64,000 nucleotides of DNA from positions 2,976,001 to 3,040,000 of the forward strand of contig NZ_CP032229.1 in NCBI RefSeq assembly GCF_004328625.1, given 5' to 3'. A program made the position numbers and the translations under genes. The DNA comes from Streptomyces seoulensis. GTDB lineage: Bacteria; Actinomycetota; Actinomycetes; Streptomycetales; Streptomycetaceae. The notes under the pieces are model-generated. The model searched no databases. It was not told where the DNA came from and was given only the letters and a program-made list of their open reading frames with translations. Of this stretch, positions 1 to 10,245 are shown piece after piece. How positions within the stretch are numbered: the first letter of the stretch is position 1; each line of letters starts with the position of its first letter.

Positions 1-630
1 CTGTGGGAGGCGGAGCGGGCGCGGGAGGTCCAGGCCCGGCTCGCGGTCGCGGAGGAACGGCTGCGGTTCGGCCGGGACCTGCACGACGTGCTGGGCCGGA
101 ACCTGTCGGTGATCGCCCTCAAGAGCGAGCTGGCCGTCCAGCTGGCCCGGCGCGGCCGGCCGGAGGCGATGGAGCAGATGGCCGAGGTCCAGCGCATCGC
201 CCAGGAGTCGCAGCGCGAGCTCCGCGAGGTCGTACGCGGTTACCGGGAAGCCGACCTGACGGCCGAACTGGCGGGCGCGAAGGGCGTGTTGGATGCCGCC
301 GGGATCGAGTGCTCGGTGCGCGCCGAGGACGTGGTGCTGCCGGTGCCGGTGCAGTCGGCGCTGGCGTGGGTGGTGCGCGAGGCGGCGACCAATGTGCTGC
401 GGCACGGGGACGCGCGGCACTGCGCGGTGGAACTGGTGACGGGGAAGGACCATGTGGTGCTGACGGTCGAGAACGACGGCGCGGGCGAGGCGGCCGGGAG
501 CGGGGGCTCCGGTCTGGCCGGGCTGCGGGAGCGGCTGGCCGCCGTCGGGGGCACGCTGACGGCGGGCCCGGCGGGCGAGGACCGGTTCCGGCTCGATGCG
601 CGGGTGCCGGTGGACGGGGTGAGCGCGTGA
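1..630 (+). CDS. sensor histidine kinase, NarL/DesK type (5' end outside window)
   Basis: The window opens inside this gene, so only the last 209 codons are visible. They form the cytoplasmic end of a NarL/DesK-type sensor kinase. A HisKA_3 dimerisation helix carries the phospho-acceptor motif RDLHDVLGRNL, with its His at about base 82. An HATPase domain follows, with an N-box (AATNVLRHG) and a glycine box (GSGLAGLRERL). The TGA stop shares four bases (GTGA) with the GTG start of the response regulator downstream, so the two are translationally coupled and very probably partners. The sensing and membrane parts lie outside the window, so the signal cannot be inferred. The GTG at 88 is an internal codon, not the start. 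Confidence 0.9.
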   Translation: MWEAERAREVQARLAVAEERLRFGRDLHDVLGRNLSVIALKSELAVQLARRGRPEAMEQMAEVQRIAQESQRELREVVRGYREADLTAELAGAKGVLDAAGIECSVRAEDVVLPVPVQSALAWVVREAATNVLRHGDARHCAVELVTGKDHVVLTVENDGAGEAAGSGGSGLAGLRERLAAVGGTLTAGPAGEDRFRLDARVPVDGVSA

Positions 631-1241
631 GCGGGCCGGTGCGGCTGCTGCTCGCCGACGACGAGCATCTGATCCGGGGCGCGCTGGCCGCCCTGCTCTC
701 CCTGGAGGACGACCTGGCCGTCGTCGCGGAGGCGGCGAGCGGACCGGAGGCGCTGGCGATGGCGCGGGCCCACACCCCCGACGTGGCGGTGCTGGACCTC
801 CAGATGCCGGGCGCCGACGGTGTGAGGGTCGCCACAGCCCTGCGGGCCGAACTGCCCGGCTGCCAGGTGCTGATCGTGACCGGGCACGGACGGCCGGGCC
901 ACCTGAAACGGGCGCTCGCGGCCGGGGTGCGGGGGTTCGTGCCGAAGACGGTCAGCGCCGGACGGCTCGCCGAGATCATCCGTACCGTGCACGCCGGAAA
1001 CCGCTATGTCGACCCCGAGTTGGCCGCCGACGCGATCTCCGCCGGTGACTCCCCGCTGACCGCGCGGGAGGCCGAGGTGCTGGAACTGGCGGCCGACGGG
1101 GCGCCGGTCACGGAGATCGCCGAGCGGGCCGCGCTGTCCCCGGGAACGGTACGGAACTACCTCTCCTCCGCCGTCACCAAGCTGGGCGCGGAGAACCGGC
1201 ACACCGCGGTGCGTCTCGCACGCGACCGGGGTTGGGTATAG
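627..1241 (+). CDS. LuxR/NarL-family response regulator
   Basis: This 204-residue response regulator should be phosphorylated by the kinase encoded just upstream and then act as a DNA-binding transcription factor. The N-terminal receiver domain has the acidic pair D11/D12, phospho-acceptor D57 (VLDLQMPG), a conserved Thr (IVTGHG) and a Lys (VPKTVS). A C-terminal LuxR helix-turn-helix covers about residues 143-200 (LTAREAEVLELAADG, then SPGTVRNYLSSAVTKLG). The GTG start at 627 overlaps the kinase stop and gives a receiver domain of normal length. Longer upstream reading in the same frame runs through the kinase gene and is not credible. The target genes are unknown. tRNA-Gly follows 23 bases downstream. 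Confidence 0.93.
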   Translation: MSGPVRLLLADDEHLIRGALAALLSLEDDLAVVAEAASGPEALAMARAHTPDVAVLDLQMPGADGVRVATALRAELPGCQVLIVTGHGRPGHLKRALAAGVRGFVPKTVSAGRLAEIIRTVHAGNRYVDPELAADAISAGDSPLTAREAEVLELAADGAPVTEIAERAALSPGTVRNYLSSAVTKLGAENRHTAVRLARDRGWV

Positions 1242-1264
1242 TTGGCTCCGCGCCACGGCGCACT

Positions 1265-1340
1265 GCGGACGTAGCTCAGTTGGTAGAGCGCAACCTTGCC
1301 AAGGTTGAGGTCGCGAGTTCGAGCCTCGTCGTCCGCTCCA
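1265..1340 (+). tRNA. tRNA-Gly (GCC)
   Basis: Complete cloverleaf. The acceptor arms GCGGACG and CGTCCGC pair, the D-arm has GCTCAGTTGGTAGAGC, the anticodon loop TTGCCAA gives GCC (glycine), and the T-arm contains GTTCGAG. The 3' CCA is encoded at 1338-1340. A strong terminator hairpin follows directly. Confidence 0.97.
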
Positions 1341-1344
1341 TGAA

Positions 1345-1374
1345 GAAGCCCCCGGTTTTCGAACCGGGGGCTTC
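1345..1374 (+). terminator. Rho-independent terminator after tRNA-Gly
   Basis: A perfect 13-bp inverted repeat (GAAGCCCCCGGTT and its complement) with a 4-base loop. It lies between tRNA-Gly on the plus strand and the purC stop on the minus strand, so it can serve both. Confidence 0.85.
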
Positions 1375-1381
1375 CTTCGTC

Positions 1382-2281
1382 TCAGCTCCAGCGGGTGCCG
1401 GTCAGGCGCTCGTACGCCTCGATGTACTTGGCGCGGGTCGCCTCCACCACCTGCTCGGGCAGCGCGGGCGGCGGCTGCTCGCTCTCGCGGTCCCAGCCGG
1501 ACTCGGGGCCGGTCAGCCAGTCCCGCACGAACTGCTTGTCGTACGACGGCTGGGCGTGCCCCGGCTCCCAGGTCTCGGCCGGCCAGAAGCGGGACGAGTC
1601 GGGGGTGAGCACCTCGTCGGCGAGGACCAGGGTGTCGCCGTCGAAGCCGAACTCGAACTTGGTGTCCGCCAGCACGATCCCCCGCTCCCGGGCGATGTCC
1701 CGGGCACGGCCGTACACCGCGAGGGTGAGCTGGCGGAGCTGGGCGGCGGTCTCCGCGCCGACCTGGCGGGCCACCTCCTCGTACGACACGTTCTCGTCGT
1801 GCTCGCCGACCTCGGCCTTGGTGGCCGGGGTGAAGATCGGGCCGGGCAGCTCCGAGCCGTCCACCAGCCCCTCGGGCAGCGCGAGCCCGCAGACCGTGCG
1901 CGACTCCCGGTACTCAGCGAGGCCCGAGCCGGTCAGGTAGCCGCGCGCCACGCACTCCACCGGGACCATGTCCAGCGACTTGCAGACCAGGGTGCGGCCC
2001 GCCCAGTCGGCCGGGGCGCCCTTGGGCAGCTCGGTGCTGATGACATGGCTCGGCGCCAGGTCACGGAGCTTGTCGAACCACCACAGGGACAGCTGGGTAA
2101 GCACCCGGCCCTTGTCGGGGATCTCGGTGGGCAGCACCCAGTCGTACGCGGAGATGCGGTCGCTGGCGACCATCACGAGGTCGCCCGCCTCGTCGCGGTA
2201 CAGCTCGCGCACCTTGCCGGTGTGCAGGTGCACCAGACCCGGAACCTGGATCGGCTCGGGCTTTTCTACGAATCCGGACAC
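1382..2281 (-). CDS. purC: phosphoribosylaminoimidazole-succinocarboxamide synthase
   Basis: SAICAR synthetase joins CAIR and L-aspartate using ATP, in de novo purine synthesis in the cytoplasm. The 299-residue protein has the family signatures near the N-terminus: the nucleotide-binding stretch HTGKVRELY, then [14 protein letters not shown], then [14 protein letters not shown]. Further on it has [10 protein letters not shown] and [14 protein letters not shown]. The GTG start at 2281 is chosen because GGGAGG lies at good distance upstream and the protein then starts with the usual [15 protein letters not shown] end. purD lies 4 kb away on the same strand, but the genes between them are unrelated, so this is not a pur operon. 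Confidence 0.96.
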   Translation of the reverse strand: MSGFVEKPEPIQVPGLVHLHTGKVRELYRDEAGDLVMVASDRISAYDWVLPTEIPDKGRVLTQLSLWWFDKLRDLAPSHVISTELPKGAPADWAGRTLVCKSLDMVPVECVARGYLTGSGLAEYRESRTVCGLALPEGLVDGSELPGPIFTPATKAEVGEHDENVSYEEVARQVGAETAAQLRQLTLAVYGRARDIARERGIVLADTKFEFGFDGDTLVLADEVLTPDSSRFWPAETWEPGHAQPSYDKQFVRDWLTGPESGWDRESEQPPPALPEQVVEATRAKYIEAYERLTGTRWS

Positions 2282-2352
2282 GGTTCCTCCCCGTGGTTCT
2301 GTCCAACTGCCTCGATTCTCCCGTATGCCGGGGACGGGGCAGGTGGCAGGGG

Positions 2353-3864
2353 TCAGTCCCGCTTGCAGATACGGTCCAGCAGGTTGGCGGTGGCGCGCTG
2401 GACACGGGCGTCCACATGGCCGGGCCGGTCCAGCGCGGGGGACCAGGCGAAGGTGCCGGAGGCGAAGACCCAGGCGCCGGAGGGGGCGCGGTACAGGGAG
2501 GTCTCCTGGTGGCGCCGGACGCCCTCGCCGTCGATGTAGGGGGAGTGCGCGAGCAGGACGCGCTCCTCGTGCTCGGGCAGCGCGGTGCGCGGGAAGTACC
2601 GGTCGGCCTCGCCCGCGACCAGGCCCGCGATCTCGTCGCCCTCGCGGGCACCGGTGGCGTCCCACAGCCAGTGGTCGGCGTTGCGGACGATCAGCGGGTG
2701 CGGCTCGGGCACCCGGCCCGCGTACTGGATGCCGATCACCTGCTGCTCGGGGCGGTCGATCTCCCGCCAGAGCACCGGTCTGCCGGGGCCCTTGCGCTTG
2801 CGGCAGGTCAGCAGCCGGTCCGGCACCCCGGACGCGGAGGGCGACAACTCCACCTGCCAGTACATGGTGTTGGCCGACAGGAAGACCAGCGAGGTCCCCC
2901 GGTCGCGGGCCTCCTCCACCGCCCGCCGCATCGGCACCGACCAGTACTCGTCGTGGCCGGGGAAGACCAGGCCCCGGTACCGGGTGGGGTCGATCCGGCC
3001 GGCGTGCAGATCGCGGGCGTCCGCGTAGGCGAGGTCGTAGCCGTAGCGCTCGGCCCAGCGGATGAAGTCGTAGGCGTGGCCCACGTGCAGGGGCAGGCCC
3101 GCGCCCGCGTAGGGGCGGTCGAAGGAGACGGTGGTGGCCGCGTCGGCCTCGCCGAGCAGCGAGCCGTCCTCGTCCCAGGCGTGGTAGAGGCTTGCCCCGG
3201 TGCGGCCGTCCTCCGGGTAGAGGTTGTACGCCTGCCAGGTGATGTCCGGGAGCAGCAGGAGCAGGTCGGCGGGCTCGTCGTCGCGGACCGTGAAGGGGAC
3301 GTGGGAGCGGTAGCCGTCGGCGGTGGTGAGGACCGCGACGTACGCCCCGACCCGCCACTCGGCGGGCACCTGGAGGCGCCAGGAGAGCCACCAGTGGTGG
3401 CAGGAGACCGTACGGTCGGCGGCGAGCGGCGCGGACTGGACGATGCCGGAGAGCCGGGGGCTGGTGGTGATCTTCGCGGCGCCGTGCCCGGCGTAGTGGC
3501 CGATCCGGTAGATGTCGACGCTGAACTCCTGCGGCGGGTCGACCGTGATGTGGAAGTCGATCGCCTCGCCGGGCGCCACCGCGCCGGTGGACGCGAACCC
3601 CTTGATCTGGCGGCCCACGTCGTCGGCCGAGCGCGGTCCGGGACCGGCCGAACGCGGCGCCGGGACACGCGCGCCGGGACGGCCGTACCGGGTGGTGGCC
3701 GGGGCCGGCTGGATGGGGTCGACGTACCAGGGCACCACGTGTCCGGTGTCGTCGAAGTAGGTCTCACTGCCGCGCAGCCAGGGCACCGGGCCCAGGCCGA
3801 AAGGGTCGGTGACGGCGTGCGCGAGCGCTCCCGACTCCCACCGGCGGATGTGTTCCGAGGTCAT
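2353..3864 (-). CDS. N,N-dimethylformamidase large-subunit-like protein
   Basis: This 503-residue protein resembles the C-terminal region of the large (beta) subunit of bacterial N,N-dimethylformamidase. Conserved-looking blocks are [14 protein letters not shown], the aromatic region [25 protein letters not shown] and [11 protein letters not shown]. The N-terminal 150 residues form an immunoglobulin-like beta region ([23 protein letters not shown]). No small amidase subunit gene is adjacent, so dimethylformamide hydrolysis should not be assumed. ATG 3864 is preferred because GGGAGGGGGCG lies just upstream; an extension to 4059 would lack a ribosome site. The 295 bases upstream are non-coding and should hold its promoter. 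There is no clear signal peptide. Confidence 0.8.
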   Translation of the reverse strand: MTSEHIRRWESGALAHAVTDPFGLGPVPWLRGSETYFDDTGHVVPWYVDPIQPAPATTRYGRPGARVPAPRSAGPGPRSADDVGRQIKGFASTGAVAPGEAIDFHITVDPPQEFSVDIYRIGHYAGHGAAKITTSPRLSGIVQSAPLAADRTVSCHHWWLSWRLQVPAEWRVGAYVAVLTTADGYRSHVPFTVRDDEPADLLLLLPDITWQAYNLYPEDGRTGASLYHAWDEDGSLLGEADAATTVSFDRPYAGAGLPLHVGHAYDFIRWAERYGYDLAYADARDLHAGRIDPTRYRGLVFPGHDEYWSVPMRRAVEEARDRGTSLVFLSANTMYWQVELSPSASGVPDRLLTCRKRKGPGRPVLWREIDRPEQQVIGIQYAGRVPEPHPLIVRNADHWLWDATGAREGDEIAGLVAGEADRYFPRTALPEHEERVLLAHSPYIDGEGVRRHQETSLYRAPSGAWVFASGTFAWSPALDRPGHVDARVQRATANLLDRICKRD

Positions 3865-4159
3865 GGACGCCCCCTCCCTCGTGTCCCCCGTTGCCATGAT
3901 GGCGTTGTCTGTGGTGCCAGGACCGGAACCCGGTGTCGTCGCTTGCGCTCTCGGGTGTGCTCGGTGCACCGGATCGCTCGGCCGTGTGGGCGTGTGTCGT
4001 ATGCCCGTGCCATGTGCGTGTCGCTCCCAGCACATCACATAACGCACGACTCCGGTCACTGTTCGTTGTGAATTGGCCTGAAGTGGAAGGTGCTGCTCCG
4101 TTACAGCGGTGGACGGCCGGGGCTCCTGGTGCCGGGTGACGGCTTCTGTGCCGCCTGGC

Positions 4160-5953
4160 TCAGACCAGCCGGACCGGCTTCTCCGGCCGTATCCCGGACT
4201 CGGCCAGCCACGCGCGCAGCGGGCCCGGATCGCCCTCCTCGATCAGGGTGAGCACCTTCGGGGTGAGGTCGGCGGCGCGCTCGCCGTCCAACAGCAGGGT
4301 GGGGCCGTCCAGCCAGTCCAGACCGGGGGCGGCTCCGGCGGTGTCGACGGCCGCGCAGCAGATCATCGCGGTGATGTGCGCGGCGAGCAGTTCGCGTCCG
4401 GTGCGCGGGGGCTGGAGGGGGAACAGGGGGAGGTCGCCGTCCTCCCAGAGCGCCCTGTCCGGTCCCTGCGCCCGCGCGCCCGGCTTCACGGCGCTCTCCT
4501 CGCGCTCCTCGCGGGCGAGGGCCGCGCTGAGGCCGGCGGCGAGGAGGGCGCTGCGCTCGGTGGCGGGGTCGGGGTCGGCGTCGGCGGTGTCTGTGGTGTC
4601 TGCGCGGTGGTCTTCGTTGTCGAGGGGCGGGGTCGGGGCCGGGACCGTGGGGACGCTGTCGGTGGCGGGCTCGGTGAGGTGGTCCAGGACGCGGGCCAGG
4701 GTCGGGCCGCCGGGGTCCGGGGTGGCCGGGTCCAGGCTGGGGCTGACGCCCAGGGAGTCCAGGACCCGGTGCAGCCGGGCCGCCTCCGCGCGCCAGGTGC
4801 GGTCCACGACCTCCTCCGGGTACGCCTGCCAGTCCACCGGCGCCCAGTTCGGGCCCGACTCCGCCGGACCGCCGTGGAAGAGGCGGGCGGTGAGCAGGGA
4901 CACCGCCTCGTCCACCGCGCCGGGCTCCTCCAGCAGGTCGCACGCGGGGCGCTCGCCGAGCCGGGCGGCGAAGCCGTCGGCCAGCCGGTCGCGCCGGGAC
5001 AGTTCGGTCAGCGCGGCGGCCACGCCCACGTCCAGCCGGGACGGCCAGCGGCCCATCCGCCAGGCGGGCAGCGCCACCTTGGTCAGCAGCCGGTCCCAGC
5101 CCGCGTACGCCAGGCCGACCTGTTCCTGGGCGGCGATCCGGGGTCCGTAGTCCACGGCTTGGGCGCGCTCGGCGGCTGCCGTGGCCACCCCGCGCTCCAT
5201 CAGCGCCGCGTGCTCACGGCAGCCGCGCAGCAGCAGCCGGGCCACCCGGCCCAGGGCCGCGTACACCCACCGGGTCAGCGGGCCCCGGCCCGGCGCGTCG
5301 GCGACCGCCACCGCGGCGTCGAGCCCGCGCACGAAGCGCCGGGCGGCGGCTATGTCGGGCTGCGCGGACGGGCCCGTACCGGCGACGACCGGGGCCAGCA
5401 CCGCGCGCAGTTCCGCCACCCGCATCCACCACAGGAACGGCGAGCCGATCACCAGCACCGGCGCCGGGACGACCGGCCGCCGCTCGGGGCGGGCACCGGG
5501 GACCACCGGCCCGTCGTGCGCGCGGGTGACGGGCGGGGCGTGCGCGGGGTGCGTACGGTCCTCCAGCCAGCTGTCGCAGTCCGGGGTGAGCGCTATCGCG
5601 GAGGGGGCGGGCACGTCCAGCCGCTCGGCCAGGTCGCGCACCATCCGGTACAGGTCGGGGGCGGAGCGCTCGGACACCGGGACCGTGGGGCTCGCGGCGG
5701 GGCGCGCGCGGGCCACCACCAGGGCGATGCCGGCGGCGGCCAGCAGCACCAGCACCGCGAGGACGCCCACCACCCAGCGGGCGGTGTCCCACCCCTCGCC
5801 GGCGAACTGGCCGGTGGCCGCACCGGTCAGCAGGATCACCTCGGCGGCCGCGGGCAGCAGCGCCACGGCCAGCGCCCGGCTGCGCACCCGCAGCACGGCC
5901 AGCGCGCGCGAACGCGCGGCCCTGGCGCCCAGCTCCCCACCGGTTCCGGTCAT
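4160..5953 (-). CDS. membrane protein resembling M48 peptidase, zinc motif lost
   Basis: A 597-residue protein with two hydrophobic segments near residues 27-49 and 60-82, then a cytoplasmic region laid out like an HtpX/M48 zinc peptidase. LYRMVRDLAERLDVPAP (101-117) corresponds to the M48 region after the membrane hairpin. PVLVIGSPFLWWMRVAELRAVLAPVVAG (split here as two blocks, about 165-178 and 179-192) corresponds to the strand plus active-site helix. Where active enzymes read HExxH, this protein reads PVVAG (188-192), so both zinc-ligand histidines are missing. Catalytic activity is therefore unlikely. The C-terminal 250 residues are Pro/Asp/Ala-rich and I do not recognise them. Transcription is on the same strand as purD, from its own upstream region of 280 bases. 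The function is unknown; a scaffold or regulatory pseudo-protease is an inference. Confidence 0.7.
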   Translation of the reverse strand: MTGTGGELGARAARSRALAVLRVRSRALAVALLPAAAEVILLTGAATGQFAGEGWDTARWVVGVLAVLVLLAAAGIALVVARARPAASPTVPVSERSAPDLYRMVRDLAERLDVPAPSAIALTPDCDSWLEDRTHPAHAPPVTRAHDGPVVPGARPERRPVVPAPVLVIGSPFLWWMRVAELRAVLAPVVAGTGPSAQPDIAAARRFVRGLDAAVAVADAPGRGPLTRWVYAALGRVARLLLRGCREHAALMERGVATAAAERAQAVDYGPRIAAQEQVGLAYAGWDRLLTKVALPAWRMGRWPSRLDVGVAAALTELSRRDRLADGFAARLGERPACDLLEEPGAVDEAVSLLTARLFHGGPAESGPNWAPVDWQAYPEEVVDRTWRAEAARLHRVLDSLGVSPSLDPATPDPGGPTLARVLDHLTEPATDSVPTVPAPTPPLDNEDHRADTTDTADADPDPATERSALLAAGLSAALAREEREESAVKPGARAQGPDRALWEDGDLPLFPLQPPRTGRELLAAHITAMICCAAVDTAGAAPGLDWLDGPTLLLDGERAADLTPKVLTLIEEGDPGPLRAWLAESGIRPEKPVRLV

Positions 5954-6171
5954 GCGCGACGCTCACCCCCTCCGTGCCGATCGCGTGCTTGCCTGGCGGT
6001 GCCCACTCCCCCACTGTGGCACCCGTCACTGACATCGCAATGCCGGTGGGCCAAGTGCCGGACCGCTTGCGCCGCACCATAGTTGGGGCCCCGGCCCCCG
6101 TCAGCCGGATGGCGCATTGCTCACTCGATGGAATGGCCTTGGTCAGAGCTGGGTGACAGACGGCAAAGGTC

Positions 6172-6199
6172 AGGCCCCGGATTTCGGGGTCCGGGGCCT
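6172..6199 (-). terminator. terminator hairpin downstream of purD
   Basis: Inverted repeat AGGCCCCGGA / TCCGGGGCCT with an 8-base loop, 35 bases past the purD stop on the transcribed strand. Confidence 0.75.
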
Positions 6200-6233
6200 G
6201 GGGTGGAGCGGGGGTCTCTCAGACAGAGGTCTC

Positions 6234-7499
6234 TCAGGCGACGGTCGTGGCCGTGTCCGCCGCCTTCGCCGCGATGTCCGTGCGGTGGTGCGAGCCGTCG
6301 AGACCGATCCGGGCCACCGCGCGGTACGCCCGCTCGCGGGCCTCGGCGAGGCCCTCGCCGGTTGCCGTGACGGACAGCACGCGGCCGCCCGCGCTGACGA
6401 CGTCCGCGCCCTCCTGCCTCGTCCCCGCGTGCAGGACGTAGGCGTGCGGGGCGTCCTCGGCGGCCACCTCGGCCAGGCCGGTGATCGGGTCGCCGGTGCG
6501 CGGGGTGGCGGGGTAGTTGTGCGAGGCCACGACCACGGTGACGGCCGCGTCCTCGCTCCAGCGCAGCGGCTCCAGGTCGGCGAGGGTGCCGTTGGCGGAG
6601 GCGAGCAGGAGGGAGGCGAGCGGGGACTTCAGGCGGGCCAGCACGACCTGGGTCTCGGGGTCGCCGAAACGGGCGTTGAACTCGATGACCCGTACCCCGC
6701 GCGAGGTCATGGCGAGCCCCGCGTACAGCAGTCCGGAGAAGGGGGTGCCGCGCCGGCGAAGCTCGTCCACGGTCGGCTGGAGCACGGTGCGCAGCACGTC
6801 GTCCACCAGCTCGGGATCGGCCCACGGCAGCGGGGAGTACGCGCCCATGCCACCGGTGTTGGGGCCCTCGTCGCCGTCCAGCGCGCGCTTGAAGTCCTGC
6901 GCGGGCTGGAGCGGTACGACCGTCTCGCCGTCGGTCACCGCGAAGAGCGAGACCTCGGGGCCGTCGAGGAACTCCTCGATCACCACCCGCTCGCACCCGG
7001 CCGCGTGCGCCTTGGCCTCCTCGACGTCCGAGGTGACGACGACGCCCTTGCCCGCGGCGAGCCCGTCGTCCTTGACGACGTACGGCGCCCCGAACGCGGC
7101 CAGCGCCTCGGCGACCTCGTCGGGGGTGGTGCAGACGTACGAGCGCGCGGTGGGCACCCCGGCGGTGGCCATGACGTCCTTCGCGAACGCCTTCGAGCCC
7201 TCCAGTACGGCGGCCTCGCGGGACGGCCCGAACACCGGGAACCCCGCCTCGCGCACGGCGTCGGCGACGCCCGCCACCAGCGGGGCCTCCGGGCCGATCA
7301 CCACCAGACCGGCCTCCAGCTCGGTGGCGAGCGCCGCGACAGCCTTGCCGTCGAGCGCGTCCACCTGATGCTGCTGGGCCACCTCCGCGATGCCCGCGTT
7401 CCCGGGCGCGCAGTGCAGTTCGGTGACGTCGGGGTCGAGGGACAAGGAGCGGCACAGGGCGTGTTCGCGGGCGCCGCCGCCGATGACGAGGACCTTCAC
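6234..7499 (-). CDS. purD: phosphoribosylamine-glycine ligase
   Basis: GAR synthetase joins phosphoribosylamine and glycine using ATP, the second step of purine synthesis. The 421-residue protein has the N-terminal [14 protein letters not shown] fold, the ATP-grasp region with [16 protein letters not shown] and [23 protein letters not shown], and the late RFGDPETQ motif that binds Mg-ATP. The length matches the family. The start is GTG 7499; the reading frame stays open far upstream, but there it loses all similarity and would run through a repeat-bearing intergenic region. The flanking 266-base gap to dnaX carries a long inverted repeat. Confidence 0.96.
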   Translation of the reverse strand: MKVLVIGGGAREHALCRSLSLDPDVTELHCAPGNAGIAEVAQQHQVDALDGKAVAALATELEAGLVVIGPEAPLVAGVADAVREAGFPVFGPSREAAVLEGSKAFAKDVMATAGVPTARSYVCTTPDEVAEALAAFGAPYVVKDDGLAAGKGVVVTSDVEEAKAHAAGCERVVIEEFLDGPEVSLFAVTDGETVVPLQPAQDFKRALDGDEGPNTGGMGAYSPLPWADPELVDDVLRTVLQPTVDELRRRGTPFSGLLYAGLAMTSRGVRVIEFNARFGDPETQVVLARLKSPLASLLLASANGTLADLEPLRWSEDAAVTVVVASHNYPATPRTGDPITGLAEVAAEDAPHAYVLHAGTRQEGADVVSAGGRVLSVTATGEGLAEARERAYRAVARIGLDGSHHRTDIAAKAADTATTVA

Positions 7500-7608
7500 G
7501 GGGGTCAGCCTATCGGCTGGGTTGCCGAAGGTCGGGGGGTGGGGAAGTTGTACGAACGTACAAGGGGCTTGCGGGGGGCTGGGGTTCGTCGGCGGCTGCG
7601 GGTGCGGG

Positions 7609-7718
7609 GTGGCTTGTCGCGCAGTTCCCCGCGCCCCTGGGTCGGCACGGCTGAAGGGGGTCGACGGGTCAGCGGGCAGCCACTGTCCACGGGCGCGGGG
7701 AACTGCGCGACAAGCCAC
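7609..7718. repeat. long inverted repeat (REP-like intergenic element) between purD and dnaX
   Basis: Two perfect 28-base arms, 7609-7636 and 7691-7718, face each other. The core of each is TGGCTTGTCGCGCAGTTCCC or its complement. After one mismatch the arms extend inward by about three more pairs, leaving a loop of about 45 bases. The region lies between two minus-strand genes (dnaX stop, purD start) and has no coding potential. The arm sequence, with GCGCAGTTCCCCGCGCCCCT, is one I recall as recurrent in Streptomyces intergenic DNA. It could act as a terminator for dnaX or be a remnant of a mobile repeat. Confidence 0.8.
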
Positions 7719-7765
7719 GACGGGCCGGCAGCCGCATACGTGCCCCCGCGCGCGCAGCGGTGCCG

Positions 7766-9949
7766 CTACTGGTCGTGGGAGAACTCGTCCAGGACCGTCG
7801 CGCCCAGCTCGCGGACGATCAGGTCGCGGCCGGAGAGGGCGGACTCGTCGAGGTCGGGGTCGTCGTCGGCGGGGGTGTCGTCCTCCAGGGAGACGGAGGG
7901 CGGCTCGGGAGCCGGGGGTCTCGGGGGCGGGGCCGGCTGGGAGTTCTGGGAGGGGGCGCTCTGCTGGGGGGCGGCGGGGCGGGAGGGGGCTGCCGGGGCG
8001 CCGTAGCCACCCGCGCCGCCTCCGCCGAAGCCGGAGCCACCTCCCGGGGGCGGGGGCGCCGAGCCGCCAGCGGAGGGGTCGATGACCGCCTCGATCTTCC
8101 ACTGCACGTTGAACTGCTCGGCCAGCGCCTGCCGGAGTACGTCCTCGCTGCCACTGGCGGAGAAGTTGTCACGGGCACCGGCACTGGCGAAGCCGAGCTG
8201 GAGGGTGGTGCCGTCGAATCCGCTCACCTGGGCGTTCTGGCTGAGCAGAATCCAGGTGAAGCGACGGCGGTTCTTCACGGCCTCCAGGATGTTCGGCCAG
8301 AGCATCCGGGGGTCGAGGCCGCCGGAGGGGGCGGGCGCGGGCGCCGTCGGCTGCTGCGGCTGACTCGGGGCCTGCGGCCGGCCGGCCGGGGCCTGCTGCT
8401 GGGGCTGGGACTGGGGCTGGCTCGGGCCCTGACCCGCCGGGGTGGCGGTCGGCCACGCACCGGAGCGACGGCCGCCACCGGCCGAGGCGGCGGTGGGCCA
8501 GGCACCGGGAGCGGCGGGGGCGGTTTCCGGAGCCGGGGCGGGAGCGGGCGCGGGCGCGGGCGGCGGGGTCGGCGCGGGGGCCTGCACGGCCGGAGCCGGG
8601 GTGGGGGCAGGCGCAGGGGCCGTACCCGCACCAGGACCACCGGGACCACCGGGGTTCCGTACGGCCGCGCGGGCAGCGGCGGGACCCCCGCCGGGCGCCG
8701 CGGGAGCCTCCGCCGGGGCCACCGCGCCCGGGTGGGCGTCCGGCGCGGGCACGTACTGCATGGGCGGAGCGCCCGTACCCGCAGAGAAGTTCACGCCCCG
8801 CTCGATGCGGTCGAGGCGGGCCATGACGGAGCGCTCGTCGCCGTACGCGGCGGGCAGCATCACGCGCGCGCAGATGAGTTCGAGCTGGAGGCGGGGCGAG
8901 TTGGCGCCGCGCATCTCGGTGAGGCCCTCGTTGACGAGGTCGGCGGCGCGGCTCAGCTCGGCGGCGCCGAAGATCTCGGCCTGGGCCTGCATGCGCTCCA
9001 GGACGTCGGCCGGGGCGTCGATGAGCCCCTTCTCGGCGGCGTCGGGCACGGCCGCGAGGATCACCAGGTCGCGCAGCCGCTCCAACAGGTCGGCGACGAA
9101 GCGACGGGGGTCGTTGCCGCCCTCGATGACATGGTCGACGACCTCGAAGGCCGCGGCGCCGTCCCCGGTGGCGAAGGCTTCGACGACGGAGTCGAGCAGG
9201 GAGCCGTCGGTGTAGCCGAGGAGGGAGGTGGCCATGGGGTACGTCACACCGTCGGCGCCGGCGCCCGCGAGGAGCTGGTCCATGACGGACATGGAGTCAC
9301 GCACGGAACCCTGGCCCGCGCGCACGACCAGCGGGAGAACGCCCTCCGCGACCGGGATGTCCTCCTTCTGGCACACCTCGCCGAGGTACTCGCGCAGGGT
9401 GCCGGGCGGGACGAGCCGGAAGGGGTAGTGGTGCGTACGCGACCGGATGGTCCCGATGACCTTCTCGGGCTCGGTGGTGGCGAAGATGAACTTGAGGTGC
9501 TCCGGCGGCTCCTCGACGACCTTCAGCAGCGCGTTGAAGCCGGCCGACGTGACCATGTGGGCCTCGTCGATGATGTAGATCTTGTACCGGCTGCCGGCGG
9601 GCCCGAAGAACGCCTTCTCGCGCAGCTCACGGGCGTCGTCCACACCACCGTGGGACGCGGCGTCGATCTCGATGACGTCGATCGAACCCGGGCCGTTGCG
9701 CGCGAGGTCCTGGCAGGACCGGCACTCGCCGCAGGGGGTGGGGGTGGGACCCTGCTCACAGTTGAGACAGCGGGCCAGGATGCGGGCGCTGGTCGTCTTG
9801 CCGCAGCCGCGCGGCCCGCTGAACAGGTACGCGTGATTGACCCGGTTGTTCCGCAGCGCCTGCTGCAGCGGGTCGGTTACGTGCTCCTGCCCGATGACCT
9901 CGGCAAAGGTCTCCGGGCGATAGCGGCGGTACAAGGCGAGAGACGACAC
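7766..9949 (-). CDS. dnaX: DNA polymerase III subunits gamma and tau
   Basis: The clamp-loader ATPase of the replisome, 727 residues. Residues 1-240 hold the AAA+ core. The Walker A motif GPRGCGKT is at 45-52, and the zinc module has Cys 64, 73, 76 and 79. Further on are [11 protein letters not shown] (Walker B) and a sensor region with [20 protein letters not shown] clamp-loader C-terminal domain follows. From about residue 370 a long Pro/Ala/Gln-rich linker precedes a tau-like C-terminal domain. The GTG start at 9949 gives the usual [15 protein letters not shown] beginning; ATG or GTG codons further upstream have no support. No internal slippage heptamer for a short gamma form was obvious. 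The SRP RNA gene lies 134 bases upstream on the same strand. Confidence 0.95.
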   Translation of the reverse strand: MSSLALYRRYRPETFAEVIGQEHVTDPLQQALRNNRVNHAYLFSGPRGCGKTTSARILARCLNCEQGPTPTPCGECRSCQDLARNGPGSIDVIEIDAASHGGVDDARELREKAFFGPAGSRYKIYIIDEAHMVTSAGFNALLKVVEEPPEHLKFIFATTEPEKVIGTIRSRTHHYPFRLVPPGTLREYLGEVCQKEDIPVAEGVLPLVVRAGQGSVRDSMSVMDQLLAGAGADGVTYPMATSLLGYTDGSLLDSVVEAFATGDGAAAFEVVDHVIEGGNDPRRFVADLLERLRDLVILAAVPDAAEKGLIDAPADVLERMQAQAEIFGAAELSRAADLVNEGLTEMRGANSPRLQLELICARVMLPAAYGDERSVMARLDRIERGVNFSAGTGAPPMQYVPAPDAHPGAVAPAEAPAAPGGGPAAARAAVRNPGGPGGPGAGTAPAPAPTPAPAVQAPAPTPPPAPAPAPAPAPETAPAAPGAWPTAASAGGGRRSGAWPTATPAGQGPSQPQSQPQQQAPAGRPQAPSQPQQPTAPAPAPSGGLDPRMLWPNILEAVKNRRRFTWILLSQNAQVSGFDGTTLQLGFASAGARDNFSASGSEDVLRQALAEQFNVQWKIEAVIDPSAGGSAPPPPGGGSGFGGGGAGGYGAPAAPSRPAAPQQSAPSQNSQPAPPPRPPAPEPPSVSLEDDTPADDDPDLDESALSGRDLIVRELGATVLDEFSHDQ

Positions 9950-10083
9950 GCATACGAGGTTATAGGCGCCCACGGACATCCGGACTCGGCGCAGGTCAGA
10001 GGGGTACGCGACTCCTCGTCGGCCGTACACCCACCCGGGTCACCCGGCCCCGGCCGCGATCTCCCGCCCCCGGAAACACAAGG

Positions 10084-10169
10084 GCCCCCCACGCACCCGC
10101 CAGAGCCGACCTACCCTTGCTGCCTTCCGGCCCTGGGGGAGTTCAGTCAGATAGCGCCGCGTGAGGGGC
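10084..10169 (-). ncRNA. ffs: signal recognition particle RNA, small bacterial type
   Basis: Read on the minus strand, 5' GCCCCTCACGC pairs with 3' GCGTGGGGGGC to close the helix. The apical domain contains GGCCGGAAGGCAGCAAGGG, the conserved GGAA tetraloop and asymmetric-loop region that binds Ffh. Ends are set by the closing stem and may be off by a few bases. It sits directly upstream of dnaX, a common actinobacterial arrangement. Confidence 0.9.
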
Positions 10170-10245
10170 TGCGCAAAGAGTACCTGATCCGGGGGCGTGG
10201 GGACGAGTTCGCGACCACTCCTTCCGGTCATGTAATGTCTCCCTC

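Noticed and set aside
7500..7608. Purine riboswitch ahead of purD
   Set aside because: The leader is short and lacks the conserved purine-riboswitch core pairing; the long inverted repeat lies further upstream.
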